A DNA stretch of 64,000 nt, from positions 78,501-142,500 of the forward strand of contig JAOPHQ010004273.1 of NCBI GenBank assembly GCA_030340625.1, written 5' to 3'. A model generated the notes under the pieces. That model saw only the letters and a program-made list of their open reading frames with translations, was not told the DNA's origin and did not search any database. This document shows positions 9,974 to 18,018 of this stretch, piece after piece (positions within the stretch are counted from its first letter, which is position 1; every line of letters begins with the position of its first letter). Origin of the DNA: Merluccius polli (taxonomy: Eukaryota; Chordata; Actinopteri; Gadiformes; Merlucciidae). The position numbers were made by a program, and so were the translations under genes.

Positions 9974-11434
9974 GTCTCTCTCCCCCTCTCTCTCTCTGCT
10001 TAATGTGTCTGTTGTCTCCACCAGAAGAAAGAGGGCTTCCAGAAAAGCCTGTGGCCAGCGAGGAAGGCCAGATACCGGGGAGGAGGTGAGAGACAACCCA
10101 TCCTTTACTAAGACACACAGTGGACATTTCTAGTGTTTCTTTAGCTGTTTGTTACTCTAGCCTTGTCACAAGGAGACCTTTCTGCCAATATGCACATATA
10201 ATGATACATGTATAATTTATATTATACATGTAATAATAGAGCTGAGCTTTAAAGAGGAACCATCAACCTCAGCTATGTTCTCTCATTAAAGACTCTGACT
10301 ACCAGTCCAAAAATATAAAACATGTTTAAGTGTCTTATTGTGCGTATACCAAAATGTGAGTATGAATAAATGTTAGAAAGAAGAAGTGATCAGGACAGTG
10401 TGGGAGTGGCATGCTTGATTGACATCTACCTAGCCACGCCTCTTTCAAATAATATTACTAACCCAAGTATTACATCAACACATCGTCAGAGAAGCATACA
10501 AATGTCCATATTTGCATTGCAATCATAAGTCATTAATAGCAACGACACGCTATGAATCATTACAATTGAATTGGTGATAGTGATCAACCTTCACCTGAAA
10601 TGCGAGGCAAACGTTGGATGACTATAATTAGTCCAATTTGGAGAACACAAAACCCGGACCAATAGTCACATTTTTCTAGATTTCTCTTTTGTGAGATCAA
10701 GAGTGAGATCTGGGGTGACGTCTAGAGGACAAACTGGGAGCTGGAGAGACTTCTGCCAGTGAGCAGAATGAGAAGATGGAGTAATGGAAGTAATGACGTC
10801 TAATCCAAGCCAATTAATATGCTGTTGATTTGTCAACATTAAGAACCAGCTCAACTGTTGGAGGGAACCTAGCAGTGATTAGAAAGAGGAATATGTTTAA
10901 GGAAGGAGACTCTTGAAGTGAAGCCTACAGCAGCCTGCATGGTGGGACCACGAGTCACCACCAGGGGTCTCTACATGAACCAGAAACACATGACCTTCAG
11001 GACCGCCTTTTAACACAGTAAAGTGTTTCTAAATGTCCTCTTCTGTCCTCTCTCCCCTTCAGGCACTTCCTGATCCTGAGTATGAAAACTTACCTCTGAC
11101 CAATCGCTTGGCTCCTGCAGCACAGAGAGAACCAATAGAAGAACAGGATGACATTCACAATGTCTCCATCCACGTCTCTCACTCAGAGAACCAGGAAGTG
11201 CCTCACCGTTCGGCTGACTCCCCTGTCCAATCAGACAGAGCAGGTCCTTCACGTGTTCAACTTTAAAAGACCCAATGCTGTCCCTGAGTAAGCCTCTTAC
11301 TTTCTCAAATCTGTGTAAAATCTGCCTTCCAGGGTGACTGAGGTTCATAACGCATCTGTTTTCTTTTCAGGGACGCTGACCAGACCTCAGAGTTGTACAG
11401 CACCCTAAACCCTGAAACAACTTATTTTAGATGA
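1157..11434 (+). CDS. CD22-like/sialoadhesin-like Ig receptor, copy A (multi-exon)
   Basis: Type I membrane receptor of the fish CD22-like/sialoadhesin-like Ig family, probably a leukocyte signalling or adhesion receptor (family inference; ligand unknown). Coding exons called by eye: 1157-1211 (signal peptide MNLTTAARGFVAFLLSLP), 2643-3029, 7211-7411, 8061-8402, 8509-8766, 9285-9545 (five Ig-like domains), 9838-9931 (transmembrane), 10025-10085 (basic juxtamembrane RKRASRK), 11063-11287 and 11371-11434 (tail). Every Ig exon is phase 1-1, the classic Ig arrangement, and the frame stays open through exon 8. In exon 9 the frame stops at 11264-11266, giving about 620 residues. The last part of exon 9 plus exon 10 (ending SELYSTL then NPETTYFR) is open only in the +1 frame. 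The start is the only ATG giving a signal peptide directly after the AG at 1130-1131. Gene B is its tandem duplicate. It could be an expressed gene with a shortened tail or an early pseudogene. Confidence 0.82.
1844..1900. repeat. (GT)n microsatellite, intron 1 of gene A
   Basis: Uninterrupted GT dinucleotides. The shorter counterpart in gene B is at about 16,705-16,749. Confidence 0.9.
2391..2464. repeat. 12-bp repeat array CTATCGCTAGCT, intron 1
   Basis: Imperfect tandem units built on TATC(G/A)CTAGCT(G/C). The gene B counterpart (about 17,245-17,385) has roughly twice as many units, showing recent copy-number change. Confidence 0.85.
2643..3029 (+). CDS. Gene A exon 2: first V-set-like Ig domain
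   Basis: 129 codons, phase 1 to 1, roughly residues 19-147. The order is WTVTC, VDISCTF, LWFTK, YTGRVE, LSIRDLRQSDSAVYNFRF and ALTVTG. The second canonical cysteine (normally Y-x-C) is replaced by YNF, which is usual for the membrane-distal domain of fish CD22-like proteins. Four extra cysteines sit in the C-C' to E region (SSCGEISCIGSSC, RKC). Copy B differs at only three positions. It splices from the signal exon across a 1.4 kb intron. Confidence 0.85.
3061..3158. repeat. (GT)n microsatellite, intron 2 of gene A
   Basis: GT repeats with a few interruptions, directly upstream of an inverted-repeat element. The gene B counterpart at about 17,982-18,016 is shorter. Confidence 0.9.
3164..3371. 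mobile_element. Short inverted-repeat transposon (MITE) in intron 2, copy A
   Basis: Termini CAACCCGGTATCACGATTTT and its imperfect reverse complement (AAAAAGCATCATACCGGGTTG region, ending at 3371) enclose about 155 bases. The same element is at 18019-18226 in copy B, so it inserted before the duplication. The superfamily is not recognised. Confidence 0.75.
3902..4268. mobile_element. MITE with 27-bp terminal inverted repeats, intron 2 copy A
   Basis: The left end reads CGTGTATGCTTTTTCCAACC. The right end is its reverse complement with one mismatch, continuing into CTAAACTGGG. Inner sequence GTCTAAAC/GTTTAGAC extends the inverted repeat toward the conserved GGGCGTGG/CCACGCCC. It is flanked on both sides by CACCGGG-CCCAGACGC plus poly-G, suggesting insertion into another repeat. 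The gene B counterpart runs from about 18,796 to 19,168. Confidence 0.75.
4541..6912. repeat. 40-bp satellite array (about 59 units) inside the transposon
   Basis: The unit is CACATGTTATGGTTATTTAA followed by AAGTACATGTACCACTACAA. Variation is confined mostly to GTACATGTAC/GTACGTGTAC/GTACACGTAC, CACATG/CACAAG and ATTTAA/ATCTAA. The first unit (AGCAAGTTATGG) merges into unique transposon sequence, so the array grew from an internal segment of the element. Confidence 0.95.
5401..6840. repeat. 720-bp higher-order repeat within the 40-bp array
   Basis: Bases 5401-6120 and 6121-6840 carry the same succession of variant 40-mers (18 units each), including the marker variants CACAAG at 5501/6221 and 5781/6501. 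The pattern starts again at 6841. Confidence 0.85.
7084..7144. repeat. (GT)n/(GTGA)n microsatellite
   Basis: GTGTGT, GTGAGTGAGT and GTGCGTGC runs just upstream of exon 3. The gene B counterpart is at about 19,258-19,304. Confidence 0.85.
7211..7411 (+). CDS. Gene A exon 3: Ig-like domain with shifted acceptor
   Basis: 67 codons, phase 1 to 1, from LQVKVSRRDD to SPSVC. It holds two likely disulphide cysteines (NLDCDSMC and FSCAVEG) and an IIWY core tryptophan. In copy B the exon begins two codons earlier, after TCTCAG. In copy A that AG is CG (7202-7204 reads CCG), so the next AG, six bases downstream (CCCAG at 7206-7210), must serve. The frame is kept and residues D-P are lost. The donor is TGT|GTAAGT-like. 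About 24 base differences from copy B all change the protein. Confidence 0.78.
8061..8402 (+). CDS. Gene A exon 4: second V-set-like Ig domain
   Basis: 114 codons, phase 1 to 1. It has MCVLQGTPVDISC, SWFKWRANQEP, GYKGRVEY, STLRITDLRVTDSAEYRFTF and LTVTG, the same fold and motif order as exon 2 and again YRF rather than Y-x-C. About 18 nucleotide differences from copy B, clustered in the B-C and F-G loop regions, appear to be replacements. The neighbouring exon 5 shows one silent change. Confidence 0.85.
8509..8766 (+). CDS. Gene A exon 5: C2-type Ig domain
   Basis: 86 codons, phase 1 to 1. It begins LRVEVTPVATVTEGQRVTLTC, continues with YIWYQNNG, and ends with AGSYSCSVRNY and EETLTVQ. Both disulphide cysteines and the core tryptophan are present. 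This is a standard C2 domain of CD22-like receptors. Only one synonymous change separates it from copy B (20666-20923). Confidence 0.87.
9285..9545 (+). CDS. Gene A exon 6: membrane-proximal C2 Ig domain
   Basis: 87 codons, phase 1 to 1. It contains PSVSVSPSGEVVEGSSVTLSC, ANYTWFKEH and GGHYYCQAHNAFG, with N-glycosylation sequons (NYT, NIT, NST and NVT). It is a complete C2 domain and feeds directly into the transmembrane exon. Confidence 0.87.
9838..10085 (+). CDS. Gene A exons 7-8: transmembrane helix and basic juxtamembrane segment
   Basis: Exon 7 (9838-9931) encodes a hydrophobic helix running through VAVLLVTMVTFLLIFLWM after a short KSSSLTT linker. Exon 8 (10025-10085) adds RKRASRKACGQRGRPDTGEE, a positive-inside stop-transfer segment. 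Phases 1-2 and 2-0 match the flanking exons. The intron between them carries a (CTGT)n/(CT)n microsatellite at about 9940-10005. Confidence 0.85.
9940..10005. repeat. (CTGT)n/(CT)n microsatellite, intron 7 of gene A
   Basis: Pure pyrimidine-rich repeat directly after the transmembrane exon. It is longer and rearranged in gene B (about 22,110-22,192). Confidence 0.9.
11063..11434 (+). CDS. Gene A cytoplasmic tail exons 9-10 (frame discontinuity)
   Basis: Exon 9 opens in frame with PEYENLPL, a YxxL signalling or endocytic motif, then DDIHNVSIHVSHSENQEVPH, and stops at 11264-11266. In the +1 frame the same exon ends VLHVFNFKRPNAVPE. It splices cleanly (donor at 11288, acceptor AG at 11369-11370) to exon 10 with DADQTSELYSTL, an ITIM-like end. 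The second half therefore looks like the ancestral tail put out of frame by a small indel. Positions where the family would have tyrosines read N, R and H. The shift is shared with gene B, so it predates the duplication. Confidence 0.6.
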
Positions 11435-12456
11435 AAAGTGATGTAGTGGGTTACATGGTAGTGCTATGGATTCATCCTGGCCCAAATCTCCACTTAAAGG
11501 ACAATACCGGTCTCAAACCATCGTAACCGTCTCTCCTTGCTTCACTAAAACATTTGTTACCAATATAATTCGTCAAAATTACTTCACTGCACCAATTAGC
11601 ATGCACACACCTGCCATGAATGTGAATAAAGGCGATATAGTATTTTCCTATTTTTTTAAATCAATGTATGTCGCTCAGTGGACAACATAACAGTGAATCG
11701 TCAGACATTTGACCAAATGTCACCAAAGTGCTGTATTGGTATTGTTAACATTAGTGGAAGGCGTGTAAATGCACATGCCTGACCGAAGATTTAAAAATGT
11801 ACAATAGCATGCTACTGCGTTACCTGTCATTGGCCTTTTGGGTTACCGGGTAACGACAATCAAACATCCTGGCTACACCCCCCCAAATCTGATTGTAGTG
11901 AGTGGGAGTGGCTTGTGCAGGACAGCGACAGCCTGAACAGCTATATAGCCCACCCCTAAATGTTAAGCAGAACAATAGGCGAGTCCCTCTATGGGTTAAA
12001 CACGTGCTATTGCATGCATAACCTCTGATTGGCTGATCAGGTTGGTTGGTTACCTACCTGCCGATGTGACACACCTGTCCTCCTCCTTACTGAAGCTGAA
12101 TGGAAGGGCCCCTGAATGATAAAAGCTGAAACCATTTTTGAATGGTGGGTGAGGGGGTTTGGTTCTCCTTTCAAGGCTTGTGGCTTCCCCTCATTCTGGC
12201 TCTCTGCTGCTGTCCAGGGCTGCGTTCCAATAGTCCGTCTCCCGCGCTTCACCTCGCTCTTCCTGCTAAATCTCTAGATGTTTTCCTCGATCTGCATTGT
12301 ACCCGCTGCTCCAATTGCAGAATGCGCACCGTCTTGGGCACCGAGGATACATCAGTGTATCCTAACATTGGTTTGTGTTGATCTGCTTTTACACACAAAC
12401 CTTCATTCATTTAACCTTTATTTAGTTATTTGTTGTGTATTCTTTGGATTTATGTC

Positions 12457-12462
12457 AATAAA
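12457..12462 (+). terminator. Candidate polyadenylation signal of gene A
   Basis: AATAAA in an AT-rich context about 1 kb after the last coding exon, followed by T/A-rich sequence. The matching signal after gene B is at 24817-24822. No nearer canonical signal was seen. Confidence 0.35.
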
Positions 12463-12740
12463 ATGTGATGAACTACTACTTTTACTGTGTGGTGGTTTCC
12501 CTCTATGGTTGCGATTGCCTGAGAAAGTCGTAACTCTTAAATTACACTAAGAATGTGATCTCACCAAGTTATATGTTGAGGTTTGAGTTTTCAAAAAGCT
12601 TAGCCAGTATTTAGATGCCAAGTGTCCTCTAATGTCGTAATGTAATGTAATAACATAGAGCCAATGAGAGCTCTTAGCCTATTGGTGGAGCCCAACCATA
12701 GACTGTATAACATAGAGCCAATGAGAGTACACAGTACAGA

Positions 12741-12911
12741 CAGTAGCCTATCAGAGGTCCCTCTCCCCACACAGTAGCCTATCAGAGGTCCCTCTCCCCC
12801 ACACAGTAGCCTATCAGAGGTCCCTCTCCCCCACACAGTAGCCTATCAGAGGTCCCTCCCCCCACACAGTAGCCTATCAGAGGTCCCTCTACCCACACAG
12901 TGGCCTATCAG
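12741..12911. repeat. 31-bp minisatellite
   Basis: About 5.5 units of CAGTAGCCTATCAGAGGTCC plus CTCTCCCCACA, with small length variation. Confidence 0.9.
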
Positions 12912-13019
12912 AGAAGTATTTTGATCTAAAATCAAGCGCTATAAAAGAGTGTGAATGCCCAACTGGTGGTGCTGAGGCTGACTGAGTCCTCTAGAGATGC
13001 GCATCACCAGCGTCATTGG

Positions 13020-13646
13020 TGAGTGCATTTCTGGTTACGTAATTGAATTCATTGTCGGATGGTGATTTCAGTCTATGGAAATGTTGAATTGGAAGTCCCC
13101 CTTTATATTGGTTCAAACCGATATAAGAGACACAACAGAAAACGGACACAAACGAAACAAATTGAATGTACTGTGTGTGTAGTGATGATACCGGCAAGGA
13201 GTGCAGCCAAGCATTAAACAGTTTAGCGAGGGCTGGGAAACTCCTGCTATATCTCCTCACTCTCTCTGAGATGAGCAAAAACCGAGCCAAAAACCTGAGG
13301 GTGGAGAGGATTTGGATACCGCTTATAAGTTGCTGCATTGTCTGAAAACACGCTCCCTTCTTATGCAGCCACGTTATCACGTTACTTTCAGGGGGGAAAT
13401 TGTATTTGTATAAGTTGGTCAAAAGCATTAACTCATGTTTCATGTTTGCAATTTCTTTCTGGTGATTTTCCTTTTCACTCTACCGCTTGCTGTGCGTACA
13501 CATGGTCAGACCCTGTCCGTACATTTTCTCCTAAAGTACGCACATTTACAAGCCAAGAACAAATTGATGAATCCCACATTTTGTCGACAAACTGCATACG
13601 CATGGTTTACGCACAGTTCTTCGTACGCAACTTTGATAAATGAGGG
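13020..13646. other. No gene; possible DNA-transposon tail
   Basis: Short unconvincing open frames on both strands. The right edge (TACGCAACTTTGATAAATGA then GGGCC) resembles the terminus of fish DNA transposons that end in ...TTTGATAAATGAGGCCC. No matching left end was found. Confidence 0.3.
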
Positions 13647-13649
13647 CCA

Positions 13650-14225
13650 ACCAACCGCTGGCCTACTACCACTGTTATGCAGACTGACACACAGAGATTG
13701 TCACTCTGCAAGGGGGGAGATGAAGAGAAACATTGGAAAACATTGGTTCTCTCCATATCTACAAGCCACCATAGAAAACTACATAGCCGATTCCAGATGA
13801 CACCCCCATTCCAGAACGACAAAACCTGAACGTGGGAGACTGGGTGTACATCAAGGCACACAAAAGGAAGCGGGACGAGCCGCGTCGAACCGGCCCTTTC
13901 CAAATAACGTTGCTCACCCCACAGCCCTGAAAGTCTGTGGGAAGAGGTGTGGTTCCAGCTAACCCACTGTACTCCAGCACCTGCACCAGCCACAACCCAA
14001 AAGGAGATCCAGAGCGACCTGGCCACCCTGGCCCAACCTCATGAACCAGAGCCGCTAACCCGTCCACTACCCACAGCTAAGAACCACATTGAAGCGGAAC
14101 CGAGTGACCCGATCCATCCGGATCCACCATCACCGTACATACGCTGCACTCGAAAAACACATAAGACGTCCCCGATAAAAATGCTTCACATCCTAACCTT
14201 CGTGACTTGTGGAAACGGTGATTGA
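13650..14225 (+). pseudogene. Endogenous-retrovirus fragment (integrase C-terminus to env start), broken
   Basis: At about 13,830-13,920 one frame reads GDWVYIK followed by a basic HKRKR stretch and RTGPFQ, the pattern of the C-terminal domain of gamma/epsilon-type retroviral integrases. The frame then stops at about 13,928. The continuation (WFQLTHC, then a proline-rich region) lies in a different frame from 13,947. A leucine-rich segment near 14,180 overlaps where an env leader would begin. Frameshifts and missing upstream pol make this a dead fragment. A shard of the same sequence is at 25,396-25,470. Confidence 0.6.
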
Positions 14226-14478
14226 TGAACCGGGCGGCAGGCTCAGGGACATGCGTCTTCGAGTTGAGTGACGAAGCGGTCTACCCTTCAGATACTGAGC
14301 AGGTCTCATCAGCCCCAGGGGATACCTCACAAACTACGTGGTGGGCGGACTTGGCATATACCCCACTCTTGACCCTCCGCTCTCTCTTTCTCTATTCTAG
14401 TTACACTTACTTATGTTTAATTAGTTGACGTTAGTTAACGTTTGTAGATCATTTTATCTCATAAGTACATGTGCTGCA

Positions 14479-14752
14479 GAAGTGTAATGGTCTGTCCAGC
14501 TGGTGGGGAGCTGGGAAAGGGCCCCAGGGGAGGAGCCTGATCTTTAGGACCAAATAGTAAACCATGCATAGGTGGATGTGATTGGTTAGTGCATGGAGAA
14601 GGAAACCAATAAGGGAGCAAATATAACTACCAACTGGGCCTTTGGTGTTACTTGTTTAAAATGATAATAAAAATCTTGAAACTTTGTCTTTCTCGATGTC
14701 TCTTATTTTGCTAAAGTGTGGTTTATGCACAACACTATCTGTTGCCAACAGC
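14479..14752 (+). mobile_element. Possible LTR of the retroviral fragment
   Basis: The segment begins TGTAATGG and ends GCCAACA, with a TATA-like AAATATAAC (about 14,619) and AATAAA (about 14,669) in the order expected for U3-R. It follows the pol/env fragment. No second LTR is present for comparison, so this is tentative. Confidence 0.3.
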
Positions 14753-15720
14753 AGTTTGGCCCCACGGCCGGTATGCATAAAGATGTGGACATATAGCTAT
14801 TTCTAGAAGGGCCTGTCTGCCGAGACGGGAAGAGGAGGTGTCACTCACATGTTTTAGAAAGTATATCTATGTGTTAAAACGGAAGTCAGTGGCTTCATGA
14901 ACCTCCTCCGGATTGCATGTACGACTGCTCTTTGTAATAAATAATTTTACTATTATACTTTATTCATTCTTCGAGTCCTACCTTCATCCAAATAATGCCA
15001 CCATAATACCCAAGGGGGCACAAAGGGAGAAACAATTGGGACCCATATGCACCCCATTCTGAAGGCAGCACATTTAATAGCATCACTCCTATCAGCACAC
15101 CTCCACTGTCACTGGACTGGCCCTGACTCACACTTGAGGGGGACACAGCCTCTCTGATGGAATCAGAGTCTGAAATAAGTTATGATTAATGTGTTCATTT
15201 CCTGTATACTTAAAAGCTATTTTTGATTAAAAATACAACTTGTTTTTGTCTGCTTACCAGATAATGCCTCTTCTACTGCACTGGCCCTCACATCTAGTAG
15301 GCATGTCTTCATCCACACCTTGGATGGTGCTACAGATAACAGCTGATTCATTCGCTGAAGAGGATGTTGCATGAAATGTTATCAAGTATGCCAAATACAC
15401 TGACTTTTATATTTCTGAAAACGTTGGCTGCCTTCTGCATCATGCCAAGTCTTACTTACTCAGGGACACTGGCTTGACTAGTGGACTCTGAAGGTTCAAA
15501 TGAAGTGATGTAAAAACCTCCATTCATTTCACATGGATGCATCATGTACATACTAATCACATGTTTCTATTGTCATGGCTTACACCTCTTGAGCGTCCAA
15601 CCTCACTGGAAACAAACATTTGACTTTCTCTGTTAAGGTCTAAAGAATTAGGTTATTATTTTCTGCATATTTCTCTGAAAATATCAAATAAAATTCAGTG
15701 TAGGCTACTAACCACAAACT

Positions 15721-15849
15721 TATATAGAGCTAGTTCCCTCCTCAACTGTGTGAAGAGGAAGGAAGTGATTGATCATTTTTGTCTATCACAAGCAGCAGAC
15801 TTACCAGTTCCCACAAACGCTATACGACCCACCAGCTCCCTCCTCTACA
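15721..15849 (+). promoter_or_regulatory. Candidate TATA box and noncoding first exon of gene B
   Basis: TATATAG at 15721-15727, donor CTACA|GTAAGA with GT at 15850, acceptor AG at 15997-15998, and ATG at 16024. The structure matches gene A, but the short 5' UTR intron is longer here by an AT-rich stretch (about 15,877-15,935). Confidence 0.4.
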
Positions 15850-16023
15850 GTAAGATGCATTTTATTAACTTTAATTGTATTACTTTACTTACAAACATAA
15901 CATTCATATATCAAACACAATATCCAATTTCAGATGATGTAGATGTTTTTGATGATGTTTTTCTCCCTATAATGTTTCTGTATTTCTGATATCTCTAGAA
16001 CAACACGCTGAGAGAAACAAACT

Positions 16024-16703
16024 ATGAATCTTACAACAGCAGCAAGAGGATTTGTGGCTTTCCTTCTGTCACTACCAGGTTGGTACATTTACATTGTGAA
16101 CATTGAGTTGAACTGTTTCAATGGGTAACATGACACCCAAGCAACTGGGATGAGGAGAGGGTCAAACCGCATGTTGTGAATAGATGTGACATCTAGAGAC
16201 TCAACCTCTACAACGCTGTGTTTGGTAAAGAAGACCAATAGAGGACAGAAATGACTTCAGCCTCTTGTAGTCAAAGTTGTGTTGGAAATGTTTTAGACGA
16301 CAATCTTCTGGTTATTATAATATTTCTCTGTTGTTAGTTAACTCAGAATTATTACAACATTGATGGGTTTATTCAGTTCCTCTTTAAATTTCACCAGAAG
16401 TTCAGAGTGAGAGTGTTTTGGCAGCGGCGGCCCCTCTCCCCCACCCAATTATTTATGCAACTTAAAAACCAGTTTCCAGAAATGTTTCATATTGTTCATA
16501 ATTGACCAGCACAAGTAGAAATGAATCAATTGGAAAATCTGATGAAACAAGACAAATAAATTAAATAGTTTTATTTATAACATTTCAATGAATAGAAATG
16601 GCTGAATAACTTCATCCTCAGGACAGACTAGAGTCTAAAAGAAAATTGGGTCCATTAATAGGGCATGGGGTTAAGGATTGATTCAAGTTAGCCCCTTGGT
16701 CAG

Positions 16704-16750
<47 letters not shown>

Positions 16751-17980
16751 GGTTTACATACAGTGCTCCATGTTGTAGATGTTTGTGGCAGATTTGGATG
16801 CCTTGATAACAGAGGTAGGGAACATGGTGGCTGAAGGCCATCTTCACCGTCATGATGGATGAAAGGGTCCATCAAGAGCTAAAGTGTTTCCGGTGTTGGT
16901 TTTGTTCAGCCCACCACTCGTTCAGCATCAGCATGTGAATGTGGAAGTACCAACACCAACTTGGCAGAGAGAGCCTCCCAAATCTGCTCATACCGCTCAC
17001 CTTGGAAAAATGTCCATAGGAAGCCTTCAGAATGACCCTGTGTTATACTGTGCACTTGGTCCATAAAACACTTGGACTTTAATGACTCTGAAGTATTTTC
17101 ATATGCATTCAGTGGATTAAGTCAAATAAGTTTAGTTGATTTACATTTTATTCTACAATGAGGCCAACATTGGTTTCCTGCCTTTTATTTTAGTTTAGAT
17201 TATGTTCTCCATCCCTTGATGAGATATGAGATGATTTCCATGCTAACTATCGCCAGCTATATCACTAGCTCTATCGCCAGCTATATCACTAGCTCTATCG
17301 CTAGCTGTATCGCTAGCTCTATCGCTAGCTGTATCGCTAGCTCTATCACTAGCTCTATCGCTAGCTCTATCGCTAGCTGTATCATGTTGGTGTCACATGA
17401 TGTTCTTGAATGTTCCTCTCACAGCTCAGTGGTCAGCAGGTATCTGTAGTTTCCAGCTCCACCCAACAGCCTCCATCTCTTCATGTATGTTGTGATCATG
17501 CATTTCATCAGCTGAACCTCTGTGTCTTGTTCATTCTCAATGAGATGTGTTTGTTTTTTACAGCGCTACAGGGTAATGATGACTGGACAGTTACTTGCAC
17601 ATCTAGTAATGTCTGCCCTTTAAGAGGATCAACGGTTGACATCAGCTGTACCTTTAAATACCCTGAGAAACAACATGACCTCTCTACCACAGTCCTGGAA
17701 ACACTGTGGTTTACTAAAGAAGACAGAAACCAGAAACCAGTTGATCTTCTAAGTGATGCAGACTATACAGGTCGTGTTGAATCCAGCTGTGGAGAGATCA
17801 GCTGTATCGGGTCCAGCTGTAATAGAAAGTGTACTCTGAGTATCACAGACCTGAGACAGAGTGACTCTGCTGTCTACAACTTTAGGTTCAAAACAAACCA
17901 ACCAGGTGGGGAACATACTGCTAACCCTGGAGTGGCTTTAACTGTGACAGGTACACTTTGATTTACAATGTCTATTCAAC

Positions 17981-18018
<38 letters not shown>

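Larger units (their letters stand above)
1..12630 (+). repeat. Tandem duplication unit, copy A
   Basis: The sequence from base 1 (TCTGCCGAGACGGGAAGAGG) to about 12,630 (GATGCCAAGTGTCCTCT) reappears in the same orientation at about 14,817-24,990 with only scattered differences. Main structural differences: the 2.7 kb insertion at 4271-7007 is only in A, the right arm of a fold-back element is missing from A at about 11,765, and microsatellite lengths differ. The true left edge lies outside the window. Confidence 0.9.

Noticed and set aside
13338..13800. Overlapping 100-120 codon frames on both strands.
   Set aside because: No domain, and they overlap transposon-tail and retroviral-flank sequence.
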